From NCBI GenBank assembly GCA_031296325.1, contig JARLFY010000032.1, forward strand, positions 1 to 53,591: a stretch of DNA of 53,591 bases. Reading direction: 5' to 3'. The notes beneath the pieces are model-generated. The model ran no database searches and was not told the origin of the DNA. It saw nothing but the letters and a program-made list of their open reading frames with translations. The DNA comes from Acidobacteriaceae bacterium (GTDB taxonomy: Bacteria > Acidobacteriota > Terriglobia > Terriglobales > Acidobacteriaceae). Of the stretch, positions 31,572 to 41,200 are shown piece by piece. Numbering within the stretch: position 1 is the stretch's first letter; every line of letters begins with the position of its first letter. The position numbers and the translations under genes are program-made.

Positions 31572-34339
31572 TTCTTCCCCTTCTCCGTCGTCATATCCTT
31601 GCCCACTCTGGTCTCGGTGCGAACCCGTTGCGTTGCAGAACTCGGCGCGCCGGACTCCACGCTGGAAACCACGACGCTATCATCGCCGGTGTGGAACCGC
31701 AAGACCGCACCGGTAATCGTCCCCCGCTCGGCATCGACCAGACGCGGCTGAGCCTTGCGATCTCCCGTCAGCACAAAGAGCTGATCGCTTGCCGTATAGA
31801 CCAGTTGCGCGCCCGTCGCCTTGCGGCCCGGCTGTTCCATCTCGATCTGCCCGGTCGCCACCATGCGCTCAACACCGCCCGCAAGCGAGGGAACTGCCGC
31901 CGCTTCAGGCTCTGCACCGTTGCCTCTCGCCGCCATGCCACTCGCAGTTGTCTTCGTCGCCGCCTGTCGCAGATAGACCGTAGCCTCGTTCGCGCGAACC
32001 GTCCCGTCGACCGACTCCGTCCGCACTCCCCCAGTAAACACCGCCTGACGCAGCGTCCCGGAGTAGACCAGACCGCCGCTTGCGATGCGCATCACCCTAG
32101 GCAGCCGCGCCCCCGACCTCTCTGCACCAGCCTTGCCCGCCCCCGACTTCGCAGTCCCAGCCTTCTCCGCGCCAGTCTTTGCTGCGCCAGACGCATCGCT
32201 CGCACCTCCGACCAGAATCGTACGCACCTGTGCACTGCCACCCGCCGCGCTCTCGCTGTGCGCCGTCAACCGCTGCTCAACGCGCGCCAACTCGATCACC
32301 GGAGCCTGCACCTGCGAGCCGCCCTGCCACAGCCGCGCCGGCTTGCCGTAGAAGGTTGCAATTCCCCGCGCATGATTCATCTCGGCTCGTTCGGCGAGGA
32401 CATGCGTTGGCTCTGCTGCTCCAGTTTGCGCCGCACTACTTCCCGAGGAGGACTCCTGCGCATAGATTCCCTTGACCGCGCCCAGCGCGTGAGCGTCGCC
32501 GGTCGCGCGATCCAGCGTCACCTGATTGGCCCACAGAACGCTCCCCGCATCGCTCATCTGCACCCCGCCGCTCAGCGTCACGCGATCCAGATCGCCGTCA
32601 TACGTCGCCCGATCCGCCGTCGCCCGCTCGACCTCTTCCTTCGTCTTCGCGGCAACTCCAACCTGTGGCGCGCCAGCGCCAGCACCGATCTTAGCTCCAG
32701 ACTGGCCCCCAATCTTCGCCGGAGCGCGGCGCATCATCGACACATGTCCCTGCTGCACTGCGCTCCACAGCTCATCGGTTTCTGCGCCCAGCGCGATCCC
32801 TGTCGGCCTCCCGCTCCCTGTGGCAACGAGAGCCTTGCCTGCGCGCGGCTTCATCCCCACGCGAAACTTTGCGTCCAGCGAATCTCCCGAACTGCTCTGC
32901 TCGATCCCCGTCGCGCTGCTCTGGTGCAGCGTCGTATGTCCGCGTCCCGCAACCGTATCCAGGCGCATCGTCTGCCGTGCGTCGTTGCCTGCGAGCAGAT
33001 GCGCCTTCAGGTCGTCCGCTGCAATCTCCGTCGAACCGGCCCCGCGAGCGCTGGCCAGAGTCCCGTTGTTGACCACCACCAGACGCGCACTGCCCATCGC
33101 CTCCGCATCGCGCAACTGCGTCCTGCCCGGGCCAGTGCCAACACGAGCCAGCGCAGACTCTACCTTTGCCGCCGTAAGATCGCGCGTACTCCATGGCTCG
33201 CGCTCCGCAACCGTAGCCCGCGTCCGCTCCGTCACATGAACCGCGCTCAGGAACTCCGTGTGCGTCGCCTGTCCCTGCGCGTCGAAGAGGATCGTAGCCG
33301 CATTGGCCTGCCCTCTCATCTGGCGTAGCGGCTGGTCGGATGTGTAGAGAACGCCTCCGGTCAGCACGGCGCGCTGCGGCTGGCTCTTCGCGTTCAGCGC
33401 AATGTCGGCGCGCTGCGAGACCACCGTCGCGCCATTGGCCACCATCGTCACATTGCCCTGCGCCTCCACCCGCTCCACGCCTCCGTTGCGCCGGGTATGC
33501 AGGGTCGCCTGCTGAGCTTCCACCGTCTGATCTTTGGAACCGTTCCGCCCTTTTGAGACGTACCGCGCATGAGTCAAAAACGCCTGCTGGTTGCGATTGT
33601 CGAGCGTCGCGGTCGAGGCCGTTACCTCCATAGGTTGCCCGCCCTCAAGCCCGCTCATGCTCACCGCCGAGTGCAGCATCAACACGCCCGTATCGCGGCT
33701 GTAGTCAGCTCCCGTCGCATGGCCGGTCATCGCGCCCATCTGGAACTCCAGCGGCTCGCTGGTCGCCGCCACGCCCAGATCCTTCAGGTACACCAGCCCG
33801 CTGGTGGTTACATGCAGGACTTTGTTGGCATCGGTAGAGGAATTCTTCGCGCCAGCAGCGCCTCCCGCAGTCAGAGCGCTGTCCACAGCCTTGACTCCCG
33901 CAGCCTTGCCGTCCGCCAGCCCGTTCACAACCTGCTGCCCACCCTTCACATCGGATGTCTGTAGGTCGATGTGGACCAGCCCAGTCGCGCGCACCACTCC
34001 GGCCTTCTGGTCGTACTCGAACTCATCGCCGTAGATGCGGTCGTTGCGCTCCCGATTCGCGCCATACAGGGTAATCGACACATCGTGCAGCGCGACCTTA
34101 CCGTCGGAATGCTCGATCGCCTTGGCTGCATGCAAGGTAAACACCGTCCTGCCCTGCACCGACTGCGAGTAGGTATATCCGTTCGCCTCGCGCACGATGT
34201 TCGCGCCAAGCCGCTTTGGAAGAGTCAATCGGTGATGCCGCAGATAGTGCGCCGTGCCGATGAATGCAGCGATCACCAGCAGTAGGAAGCCTGCGCTCCC
34301 TATCAGCCACACCCTCAGTCTCTCTACTCGATTGCGCAT
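31568..34339 (-). CDS. Giant LptC-LptA (OstA)-like fusion, LPS transport bridge protein
   Basis: A 923-residue protein starting [18 protein letters not shown] with one N-terminal membrane anchor, then an LptC-like beta domain (about 50-140: [43 protein letters not shown]). The rest is a series of OstA/LptA-like strand-turn units, e.g. [79 protein letters not shown] and [17 protein letters not shown]. Standard LptC and LptA are each under 200 residues. Low-complexity Ala/Gly/Lys/Thr linkers occur near residues 150-175 and 715-740. Its stop overlaps the lptB start. The inference is a one-piece or multimeric periplasmic LPS bridge. Confidence 0.82.
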   Translation of the reverse strand: MRNRVERLRVWLIGSAGFLLLVIAAFIGTAHYLRHHRLTLPKRLGANIVREANGYTYSQSVQGRTVFTLHAAKAIEHSDGKVALHDVSITLYGANRERNDRIYGDEFEYDQKAGVVRATGLVHIDLQTSDVKGGQQVVNGLADGKAAGVKAVDSALTAGGAAGAKNSSTDANKVLHVTTSGLVYLKDLGVAATSEPLEFQMGAMTGHATGADYSRDTGVLMLHSAVSMSGLEGGQPMEVTASTATLDNRNQQAFLTHARYVSKGRNGSKDQTVEAQQATLHTRRNGGVERVEAQGNVTMVANGATVVSQRADIALNAKSQPQRAVLTGGVLYTSDQPLRQMRGQANAATILFDAQGQATHTEFLSAVHVTERTRATVAEREPWSTRDLTAAKVESALARVGTGPGRTQLRDAEAMGSARLVVVNNGTLASARGAGSTEIAADDLKAHLLAGNDARQTMRLDTVAGRGHTTLHQSSATGIEQSSSGDSLDAKFRVGMKPRAGKALVATGSGRPTGIALGAETDELWSAVQQGHVSMMRRAPAKIGGQSGAKIGAGAGAPQVGVAAKTKEEVERATADRATYDGDLDRVTLSGGVQMSDAGSVLWANQVTLDRATGDAHALGAVKGIYAQESSSGSSAAQTGAAEPTHVLAERAEMNHARGIATFYGKPARLWQGGSQVQAPVIELARVEQRLTAHSESAAGGSAQVRTILVGGASDASGAAKTGAEKAGTAKSGAGKAGAERSGARLPRVMRIASGGLVYSGTLRQAVFTGGVRTESVDGTVRANEATVYLRQAATKTTASGMAARGNGAEPEAAAVPSLAGGVERMVATGQIEMEQPGRKATGAQLVYTASDQLFVLTGDRKAQPRLVDAERGTITGAVLRFHTGDDSVVVSSVESGAPSSATQRVRTETRVGKDMTTEKGKN

Positions 34340-34449
34340 CAGTCCGCCCAATCCATCTTCTCATCTACAGCCCTTGGATGCGCAGCAATTCCTCGACCGT
34401 CAACCTGCTGCCATCAAAGCAGTCCGGCGGTTGTATCCACCCACCGTTT

Positions 34450-36054
34450 TCAGGCCCAGTAGCTGCGATCGAGGGTGCGGTACTGGATCGCCTCGGCGAT
34501 GTGCTTGACGGCAATATCCTGCTCGCCCCCGAGGTCGGCGATGGTGCGGGCGACCTTCAAAATCCGGTCGTGGGCTCGTGCGCTGAGGCCCTGCTGCTGC
34601 ATGGCGCGCTCCAGCAGCCGTTCTGCGTCGGAGTTCAACTCGCAGTGCGTGCGAATCTGCTGGGTATTCATCTGCGAGTTGGAGAAGATGGGCTTTGAGG
34701 CGGCGCGCGGCGAGCCTTTCGTACGCTCCGGTTCTCCGTGGCGCGGCAGGGCGAAGCGGGCGTGCTGGCGTTCGCGAGCGGCCAGAACGCGAGTGCGAAT
34801 CTCCGCCGAACCCTCGGCTGCGGATCCTCCGCGCAGCTCTTTATACTGCACGGCGGGAACCTCGATGTGAATGTCGATGCGGTCGAGCAGAGGGCCGCTG
34901 ACCTTGCTGACGTAGCGCTGAATCATCGGCGGAGTACACATGCACTCGCGCGATTTGTCGTTGAAGTAGCCGCAGGGACAGGGATTCATCGCAGCGGCCA
35001 GCATGAAGCGCGCCGGAAAGCTGAGCGACATGGCCGCGCGGGAGATCGTCACCGTGCCATCTTCGAGCGGCTGGCGCAGAACCTCCAGAACATTGCGCGG
35101 AAACTCCGGCAACTCGTCCAGAAAGAGCAGCCCGTTGTGCGCCAGCGAGACCTCGCCGGGGCGGGGAATCATGCCACCACCGATCAGCCCCGCGTCCGAG
35201 ATGGTGTGGTGCGGCGAGCGAAACGGTCGGTGCGTGACCAGACCACGGTCGGAGTCGAGAACCCCGGCGACGGAGTGAATTTTAGTCGTCTCCAGCGCCT
35301 CTTCAAAGCGCAGCGGCGCCAGGATCGAGGGCAGACGTTTGGCCAGCATCGTCTTGCCCGAACCAGGAGGCCCGATCATCAGAATGTTGTGTCCCCCGGC
35401 GGCGGCCACCTCAAGCGCGCGCTTGGCGACCTGCTGGCCGCGCACATCCTTGAAGTCGTAGGGAAAGTGTTCCAACTCATCGAGCAGGCTGGCGGCCTCA
35501 ACGCGCAGCGGGGTCGCCGTGATTGCTCCGAGCGAGGCGGAGTTGAGCAGTTCGCGCACCTCACTGAGGCTATGGACAGGATAGACGTCAACGCCCTCGA
35601 CCACGGCCGCCTCGCGCGCGTTCGAGGCGGGGATCACAAGGTTCTTGATGCCTTTTTCGCGAGCGGCAATGGCGATGGGAAGCATCCCCTGCACGGCGCG
35701 CAGAGTGCCGTCCAGTCCCAGTTCGCCAACCAGCAGAAAGTTCGAGATGTCCTTATTGTGCAGCGCTCCATAGGCCCCGAGGATGCCGATGGCGATAGGG
35801 AGATCGAAGCCGGAGCCTTCCTTTTTGATGTCGGCGGGAGCAAGGTTGATGGTGATGCGCGTCGGCGGAATGTCGAAGCCGGAGTTCTTGATCGCCGAGC
35901 GAACGCGGTCGCGCGACTCGCGCACGGCGGCGTCGGGCAGGCCGACCGTGTTGAAGATCTCCTTGTCCATTACTACGCCGGAGAAGTCGACCTCAACGTC
36001 GATAATGTGTGCGTCGATGCCGTAGACGGCGGCGCTGCGAGCTTTGAAGAGCAT
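34450..36054 (-). CDS. comM: YifB/ComM-type Mg chelatase-related AAA+ ATPase
   Basis: ComM is a hexameric helicase promoting branch migration during natural transformation; the family is widespread. The 534 residues contain an N-terminal Lon-like domain ([24 protein letters not shown] region, with [19 protein letters not shown] and [13 protein letters not shown]). Walker A is [20 protein letters not shown], followed by [20 protein letters not shown], Walker [13 protein letters not shown], and the zinc-like [21 protein letters not shown] Ser/Arg-rich segment (about 425-450) precedes the C-terminal helical domain. It is last in the minus-strand block, about 110 bp upstream of the LptC/LptA fusion. 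Its plus strand is G-rich, the opposite of the preceding block. Confidence 0.93.
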   Translation of the reverse strand: MLFKARSAAVYGIDAHIIDVEVDFSGVVMDKEIFNTVGLPDAAVRESRDRVRSAIKNSGFDIPPTRITINLAPADIKKEGSGFDLPIAIGILGAYGALHNKDISNFLLVGELGLDGTLRAVQGMLPIAIAAREKGIKNLVIPASNAREAAVVEGVDVYPVHSLSEVRELLNSASLGAITATPLRVEAASLLDELEHFPYDFKDVRGQQVAKRALEVAAAGGHNILMIGPPGSGKTMLAKRLPSILAPLRFEEALETTKIHSVAGVLDSDRGLVTHRPFRSPHHTISDAGLIGGGMIPRPGEVSLAHNGLLFLDELPEFPRNVLEVLRQPLEDGTVTISRAAMSLSFPARFMLAAAMNPCPCGYFNDKSRECMCTPPMIQRYVSKVSGPLLDRIDIHIEVPAVQYKELRGGSAAEGSAEIRTRVLAARERQHARFALPRHGEPERTKGSPRAASKPIFSNSQMNTQQIRTHCELNSDAERLLERAMQQQGLSARAHDRILKVARTIADLGGEQDIAVKHIAEAIQYRTLDRSYWA

Positions 36055-36293
36055 AGTTTGGCAACCGTTACCTGAATGGAGAAGCAGACGGTATAGAGTC
36101 TAGCATCTGGAGCCGGATGACTCACGGCAACGCAAACGACGACTCCGCGCGACCTGTCCCTGTGCCGCTGAATTCAACCTGTCAAGCTGACTTGCCGATT
36201 TGTAGAAGTCTTCAGGAATTGAATTAGGCTGCCCCGCAGTAAGCCGCTGGCATCCAACGACAAGGCTTACAATCGATGGCACAAGGAGCAACC

Positions 36294-36971
36294 ATGCACG
36301 ACCAATCCGTACGCTCACTGATGAGGCTGGCTGCCCTGCTGGCTCTGCCCGTTGCCGTCGCGGCGCAGGCTCCGCAGCAGGCTGGAACTCTGGTTATCGC
36401 AGGCCAGTCCGACCACGCGCCTCTGCTACAGATCAACGGGAAGTCTTACGTGGACATCGAATCGCTGGCGCGAATTGTTCATGGATCGATCCGGTTTGAG
36501 GGCAACCAGACCATTCTGACTCTGCCCGGCGCAACCGGTGCGACGGAGCAGGCGGCAACCCAGACGATCAAGCCACCACAGCTCTCCGAAGCCTATCTCC
36601 GCACAGAGATCGAGGATCTGACCGCGATTCACGAGTGGCGCGCCGCCATCGTCACCGCCGTTCAGAGTAATACGCCCGTTACCGAAAACCTGGTTGGAGG
36701 ACTGCGCCGATCGGCTGAGAGCAAGCTGCATCTGGCGATTGCCGCGGCAACCACCGATCCAGACCGCAGCGCCGTGGGCTTGCTGCGCAATGAGTTCGTC
36801 AACATGCAGCAGATGAGCGATCAATTTCTGGCGATGCACACAGATGCCAGCTACATTCCCCCCAACTCGTTTGAGAGCAATCCTCTGGATCAGAAGATTC
36901 AATCCTGCGCGCGCGGCCTGACCTCCATGGCGGCGACCAAACAGTTTCAGGACGAGCCATCCTGCCACTGA
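36294..36971 (+). CDS. Secreted protein with copper-amine-oxidase-N-like domain, function unknown
   Basis: The ATG at 36294 has AAGGAG five bases upstream; the ATG at 36276 is less likely. The 225 residues start with a signal peptide (LMRLAALLALPVAVAAQAPQ). Residues about 35-85 (LQINGKSYVDIESLARIVHG then SIRFEGNQTILTLP) resemble the copper amine oxidase N-terminal-like domain common on bacterial surfaces. The rest is helical and has no match I recognise. It is followed by a 14-pair bidirectional hairpin and a convergent ferredoxin gene. I do not assign a function. Confidence 0.72.
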   Translation: MHDQSVRSLMRLAALLALPVAVAAQAPQQAGTLVIAGQSDHAPLLQINGKSYVDIESLARIVHGSIRFEGNQTILTLPGATGATEQAATQTIKPPQLSEAYLRTEIEDLTAIHEWRAAIVTAVQSNTPVTENLVGGLRRSAESKLHLAIAAATTDPDRSAVGLLRNEFVNMQQMSDQFLAMHTDASYIPPNSFESNPLDQKIQSCARGLTSMAATKQFQDEPSCH

Positions 36972-37000
36972 GAAGTTTTTTCTGCCCACAACGATAAATC

Positions 37001-37034
37001 GCAACGGCCCACTAAAGGCAGTGGGCCGTTGCGA
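37001..37034. terminator. Bidirectional terminator-like hairpin
   Basis: CGCAACGGCCCACT (37001-37014) pairs perfectly with AGTGGGCCGTTGCG (37021-37034) around a six-base loop, between convergent genes. A/T-rich sequence flanks both sides (ATAATTTT rightward, ATTTATCG leftward). Confidence 0.8.
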
Positions 37035-37079
37035 TAATTTTCAGGTCGTACGAAGCCGGAAGGCCCCGATAGGCCGGAA

Positions 37080-37331
37080 CTACTGGAAGTAGGCTGCGTT
37101 CTTCTCTGCGGCGTCTGCCTTCTCCGCGGGAAGCTCGTCGATGGAGAAGATGGCGTTGACCGGGCAGATGGCAACACAGCTTCCGCAGTCGATGCACTCG
37201 TCGGGGTTGATGTAGACCTGCGAGACGGTTCGTGCAGCCGCCTCATCGCTGGTCGGATGGATCGCCGAGGTGGCGCACTCCGTTGTACAAAGGAAATCTT
37301 TTTCACATGCATCGGTAACTACATACGCCAT
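37080..37331 (-). CDS. Ferredoxin, 4Fe-4S dicluster type
   Basis: Small electron carrier of 83 residues. The second cluster site is canonical (INPDECIDCGSCVAICPVNA). The first is unusual, DACEKDFLCTTECATSAIHP, with wider cysteine spacing (C-x5-C-x3-C), closer to a seven-iron (3Fe-4S plus 4Fe-4S) or adapted ferredoxin. A 20-residue insertion lies between the sites (SDEAAARTVSQVY). The C-terminal tail is Ala/Glu-rich. It is alone, convergent with a secreted protein gene; no partner is visible. Confidence 0.9.
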   Translation of the reverse strand: MAYVVTDACEKDFLCTTECATSAIHPTSDEAAARTVSQVYINPDECIDCGSCVAICPVNAIFSIDELPAEKADAAEKNAAYFQ

Positions 37332-37586
37332 GGTAATCGCTCACTTTCAAGTTGTGGATTGTTTGATCTCTGCGGGAGATTCATTTGCCGACCCGCGCCT
37401 CATTCAGAGGAACCCAAATTTAGATTATCGGCGGATCCTCCGCATGGTCGGTGACTCCAGTCACAGCACCGCACCTCCCGTATACAGGAATCTTCACCGA
37501 TCTACATTCAAGGATAAAGAAAAATTCGAGAAAGGGCTGCGGGAGAACCAGAGCTTTTTATTGAATGACTGTAGATCCGGAATGTA

Positions 37587-37625
37587 TTGTCCTTCTGAGC
37601 GGAGCGAAACCCCCACATTTTGCGT
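37587..37625 (+). repeat. Diverged repeat A core
   Basis: TTGTCCTTCTGAGCGGAGCG followed by AAACCCCCACATTTTGCG. The TGTC-TTCTGAGCG-GCGAA-CCC-CAT pattern agrees with the copy at 15594. No leader is recognisable. Confidence 0.55.
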
Positions 37626-37651
37626 TTTTTCTGGTTGGATGCAACTTCGGT

Positions 37652-37680
37652 TTGGCGAAGTTCGCAAGGGTTGCTATACT
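37652..37680 (+). promoter_or_regulatory. Candidate promoter for tRNA-Phe
   Basis: TTGGCG at 37652-37657 and TATACT at 37675-37680 with 17-base spacing, about 100 bp upstream of the tRNA. The -35 is imperfect. Confidence 0.4.
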
Positions 37681-37780
37681 AAGAAAACTGCTTGAGCCCG
37701 CCGGATCTTCCGAGCGATCCAGTTCCAGCAATCGCCCGGGAGCACTTGGCTGTCTCGATTCAGGCGTGATGCATTGCCAA

Positions 37781-37855
37781 GGCCAGATAGCTCAGTGGTA
37801 GAGCGCGGCCCTGAAAAGGCCGGCGTCGGCGGTTCAATCCCGTCTCTGGCCACCA
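37781..37855 (+). tRNA. tRNA-Phe (GAA)
   Basis: A complete cloverleaf. The acceptor stem GGCCAGA/TCTGGCC encloses D arm GCTC-AGTGGTA-GAGC, anticodon stem CGGCC/GGCCG with loop CTGAAAA (anticodon GAA), variable loop, and T arm GGCGG-TTCAATC-CCGTC. The discriminator A and encoded CCA end at 37855. Seventy-five bases in all. Confidence 0.97.
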
Positions 37856-38227
37856 TCCTTTCAAAGATTTACCCCCACCAAAAAACTCAATCCCGTTCCA
37901 AAACGTGCCAACTGTGCGGCGGTTTGAGCAGAGAAGCAAGATGCTCGTTGCTGCTCAAAAGAGAAGGGGGCGTTGGCACGAGGCCTCCGCTTGCTTGGGT
38001 CCCAGCATGTACTACTTTCGCGGGGTTCTCGCCAACTTTATCTCCGCTGCCGAGCCATCAGCGATGGGCTGCGTTACGCGCAGGCAAGGTCATTGAACCG
38101 AACTAAGTGCTCTGGATCTAACGCCGACTTGCTGAGCCTACAACCAACGGACTAGTGGCCTACGACTTAACGCTCTGTTAATCATGCGAACGAGTTATTT
38201 TGCTTAGTTCAGCGACCAACTACTATC
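37856..38227. other. Gap between tRNA-Phe and the giant secreted gene
   Basis: 372 bp with no supported gene. It holds the nested hairpin at 37904-37980 and a partial repeat B-like CCATCAGCGATGGGCTGCG at about 38056-38074. Nothing else is recognised; the promoter of the downstream gene is presumably near 38190. Confidence 0.45.
37904..37980 (+). ncRNA. Candidate structured RNA (nested hairpins)
   Basis: Outer arms CGTGCCAAC (37904-37912) and GTTGGCACG (37972-37980) enclose TTTGAGCAG (37923-37931) and CTGCTCAAA (37951-37959). Both stems are perfect nine-mers and are separated by an asymmetric internal loop with a GGGGG-containing 3' side. Position, 49 bp after tRNA-Phe, would suit a processed RNA or a mobile-element remnant. 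No named RNA family was recognised. Confidence 0.3.
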
Positions 38228-41200
38228 TTGTCAGAATCATTTATTCCGTCAGAATTATTTGGTGAAAATGAAGTGTCTTCTTCTCGGATTCGCGAGCAAT
38301 TCCGCTACAAGAGTTTCCTGAGCGCTACAACAAAATATCTCTTTCCCGTCTGGCTCTTACTGATTTTCACCCTCTGGATGGAGAGTGCAGCGCAGGCGCA
38401 AGGGGGGCCTCTTGCTGTGGCGTCGTTTCCAGGCAGCACTGTTGTGGGTCAACAGACGACGCCGCTCACGGTTACGGTAACAATCGCCCACGGCGATACT
38501 GCGACGGTTCCGATTGTCGTTACACAAGGCAACGCCAATCTTGACTTCAAGCCAGCGGGCAGCGGAAGTTGTACATCAGGAACAAACTACTCAACCGGGC
38601 AGCAATGCACGGTTGATGTTATCTTTGCTCCCCTCTATCCAGGTCTTCGATCTGGTGCGGTTGTACTGACGAACTCCAGCGGAACGGTCCTGGGGTACAC
38701 CCTTCTATCGGGTATGGCAACCGGATCGCTTGGCATACTCGTCTCCGGTCGCATCGACACGGTGGCTGGGGACGGCGCCTGGATCTACAGTCAGGATGGC
38801 GTTTCTGCGACGCTGGCTCCGATCTTTCTACCCAAGGGGATAGTTGTCGATACGGCGGGCAATCTCTTTCTCTCCGATTCAAGTAACAACCGTATTCGTC
38901 GGGTAGATGCAACGACAGGAATGATCTCCACGATTGCAGGAATTGGCCCCTCTGGCTATTCAGGAGATGGCGGTCTGGCGACGCAAGCCATGATTAGCAA
39001 CCCTGCGGGAATCGTGATGGATGGAGCCGGCAACCTTTACATCGCCGACATGGGCAATCATGCAATCCGACGAATTGATGCAGCCAGCGGGATGATTAGC
39101 ACCATCGCAGGCACGCTGGGAGCAAAGGGGTATTCAGGAGATGGATCTGCTGCAGCCAGCGCGAAGCTGTCTTTGCCGGAGGGACTCGCCTTCGATTCTG
39201 CACAGAACCTCTACATCGCCGACACGGGCAATAACGTGATTCGCAGGGTCAGCGCGGCGACAGGATTGATTAGCACCGTCGTGGGCACAGGCATTGCAGG
39301 CTTCTCTGGCGACGGAGGCGCAGCGATCTCCGCTCAACTCAACACTCCGTGGAGCCTGACTTTCGGCGCAGACGGATCGTTCTATATCGCAGACCTGACC
39401 AACAACGTGGTTCGCAAGGTTGGCACGGATGGAAAGATCGCGACGGTTGCGGGCAATGCAACGCTCGGCTACTCCGGCGATGGGGGTGTTGCCACCTCGG
39501 CTCAGTTGAATGCTCCGGCCAGCATTGTCTTTGATCCCGCTGGAAACATGTACATCGCAGACTCCGGGAACAATCGCGTTCGTAAGGTCTACTTCTCCAC
39601 GCAAATTATTCAGACCATCTCGGGAACCAGCAGCGATCAATTTGCTGGCGACACGGGGCCGGCAACTCTCGCCAGCTTCTATGGCCCATACGCGCTGTAC
39701 ATGGATCAGTCTGGAAACCTCTTCGTCGCCGACATGTTTCACAACCGGATTCGACGTATCAGCGCCGGAGCAATCTCGATTGAGTACCCCGTCATGCGCG
39801 TTGGCAAAGTCTCCTCGCCTCAGCCCGAAGGGTTGGAGAACGACGGCAATGCAGGATTGACAATAAGCGCGCCCACCTTGGTCGATGCTGCGCTCGATTC
39901 ATTGACCACGACCTGCAACATCGGTACAGTTGTCGCCAGCGGCCTCTCCTGCAATCTGGGCGTGGAGTTTGCTCCAACGGTGGTCGGAGATCCTGCATAC
40001 GGCTCGGTTACAGTCAACTCCGATGCAGGCAATCGTCCTGCGCTGATTAGCCTTTCGGGAGAGGTTCTCAGTGTAGAGCCGACCTCCGTGTCGTTGATTT
40101 CCAACGCGAATCCCAGCCTGATCGGCGCGTCCGTTACCTTTACCGCTGCGGTTTCAAGCGCGTCGTCTACGCTCACTGGAACCATCATCTTCCTCGATGG
40201 GACGACTCAACTCTGTAGCGTCAGCCTTGCCGCGAATGGCTTCGCTGCTTGCACAGTCTCTACGCTCTCGCTTGGGCAACACCCTATTACGGCCAATTAT
40301 TCCGGCGATCCTCAGGATGCCGCGAGCGTCTCTCCTGTACTGACTCAGGTGGTCAAACAGGCTGCGGCTCTGGTTCTTAACGTAGCCCCAAGTTCCGTAG
40401 TTGTCACAAATTCAGTGACGCTCACGGCGACTGCCACGGCGGCGACCGGTACGCCCACCGGGGCCGTCACCTTCTACGATGGAGCAACCGCAATTGGCAG
40501 CGTCAATTTAAACGCCAGCGGTGTAGCGACCTTTACGACGAAGTCGCTCACTGCGGCAACACACGGCCTTTCGGCAAATTATGCGGGCGACGGAACCAAC
40601 GGAACAGCGCAGTCCAACGTCGTCAATGAATTGGTGAACCTTGCGACGACGAACACTACGATCAGTTCCAGCGGCGCATCCGTAAATGTCGGGTCGTCCA
40701 TCACGTTCACTGCGATCGTCGTCAGCGCCAACGGCCCGCTTCCCGCCGGAACGGTTCAGTTTTTCGACGGCGCAACCAGCCTCGGTTCTGCAACTCTGGA
40801 CGGCACAGGCACCGCCGCTCTCACGCTCTCCACGCTGACTCCGGGAACGCATCCGATTGTCGCCACCTATAGCGGAGACATCGACAATGCCACCAGCGCC
40901 TCCGCCAGTCTGGTCGAGACCATTGCACAGATTCCCACCACCATCACCGTTCTCAGCAATACCAATCCGGCCAATGCTGGTGCCACGATTAATCTCACCG
41001 CGAATGTGGCGATGAAGAGTGGATCAACCGCTGACGGCGCGATTACAGGTTTGGTCACCTTCTCCGATGGGGCAACCACACTGGGCACCGTCGCAGTCAA
41101 CGCGTCCGGTCAGGCGACGCTTGCCGTGAATTCACTCTCCGCCGGAACGCATCTTCTCTCCGCAAATTTCACGGGCAATACCAACTACGCAGCCAGCACC

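Larger units (their letters stand above)
37332..37780. other. Gene-free gap upstream of tRNA-Phe
   Basis: 449 bp with no supported protein gene. A diverged repeat A core (TTGTCCTTCTGAGCGGAGCG then AAACCCCCACATTTTGCG) is at 37587-37625. An AACTTCG/CGAAGTT hairpin lies at 37643-37662. A candidate promoter, TTGGCG-17-TATACT, follows at 37652-37680. Confidence 0.5.

Noticed and set aside
31628..33328. Long plus-strand open frame opposite the LptC/LptA fusion (566 aa)
   Set aside because: Arg/His/Leu-rich antisense shadow.
37904..37980. Integron attC site
   Set aside because: The core bases do not fit RYYYAAC/GTTRRRY, and no integrase or cassette is present.
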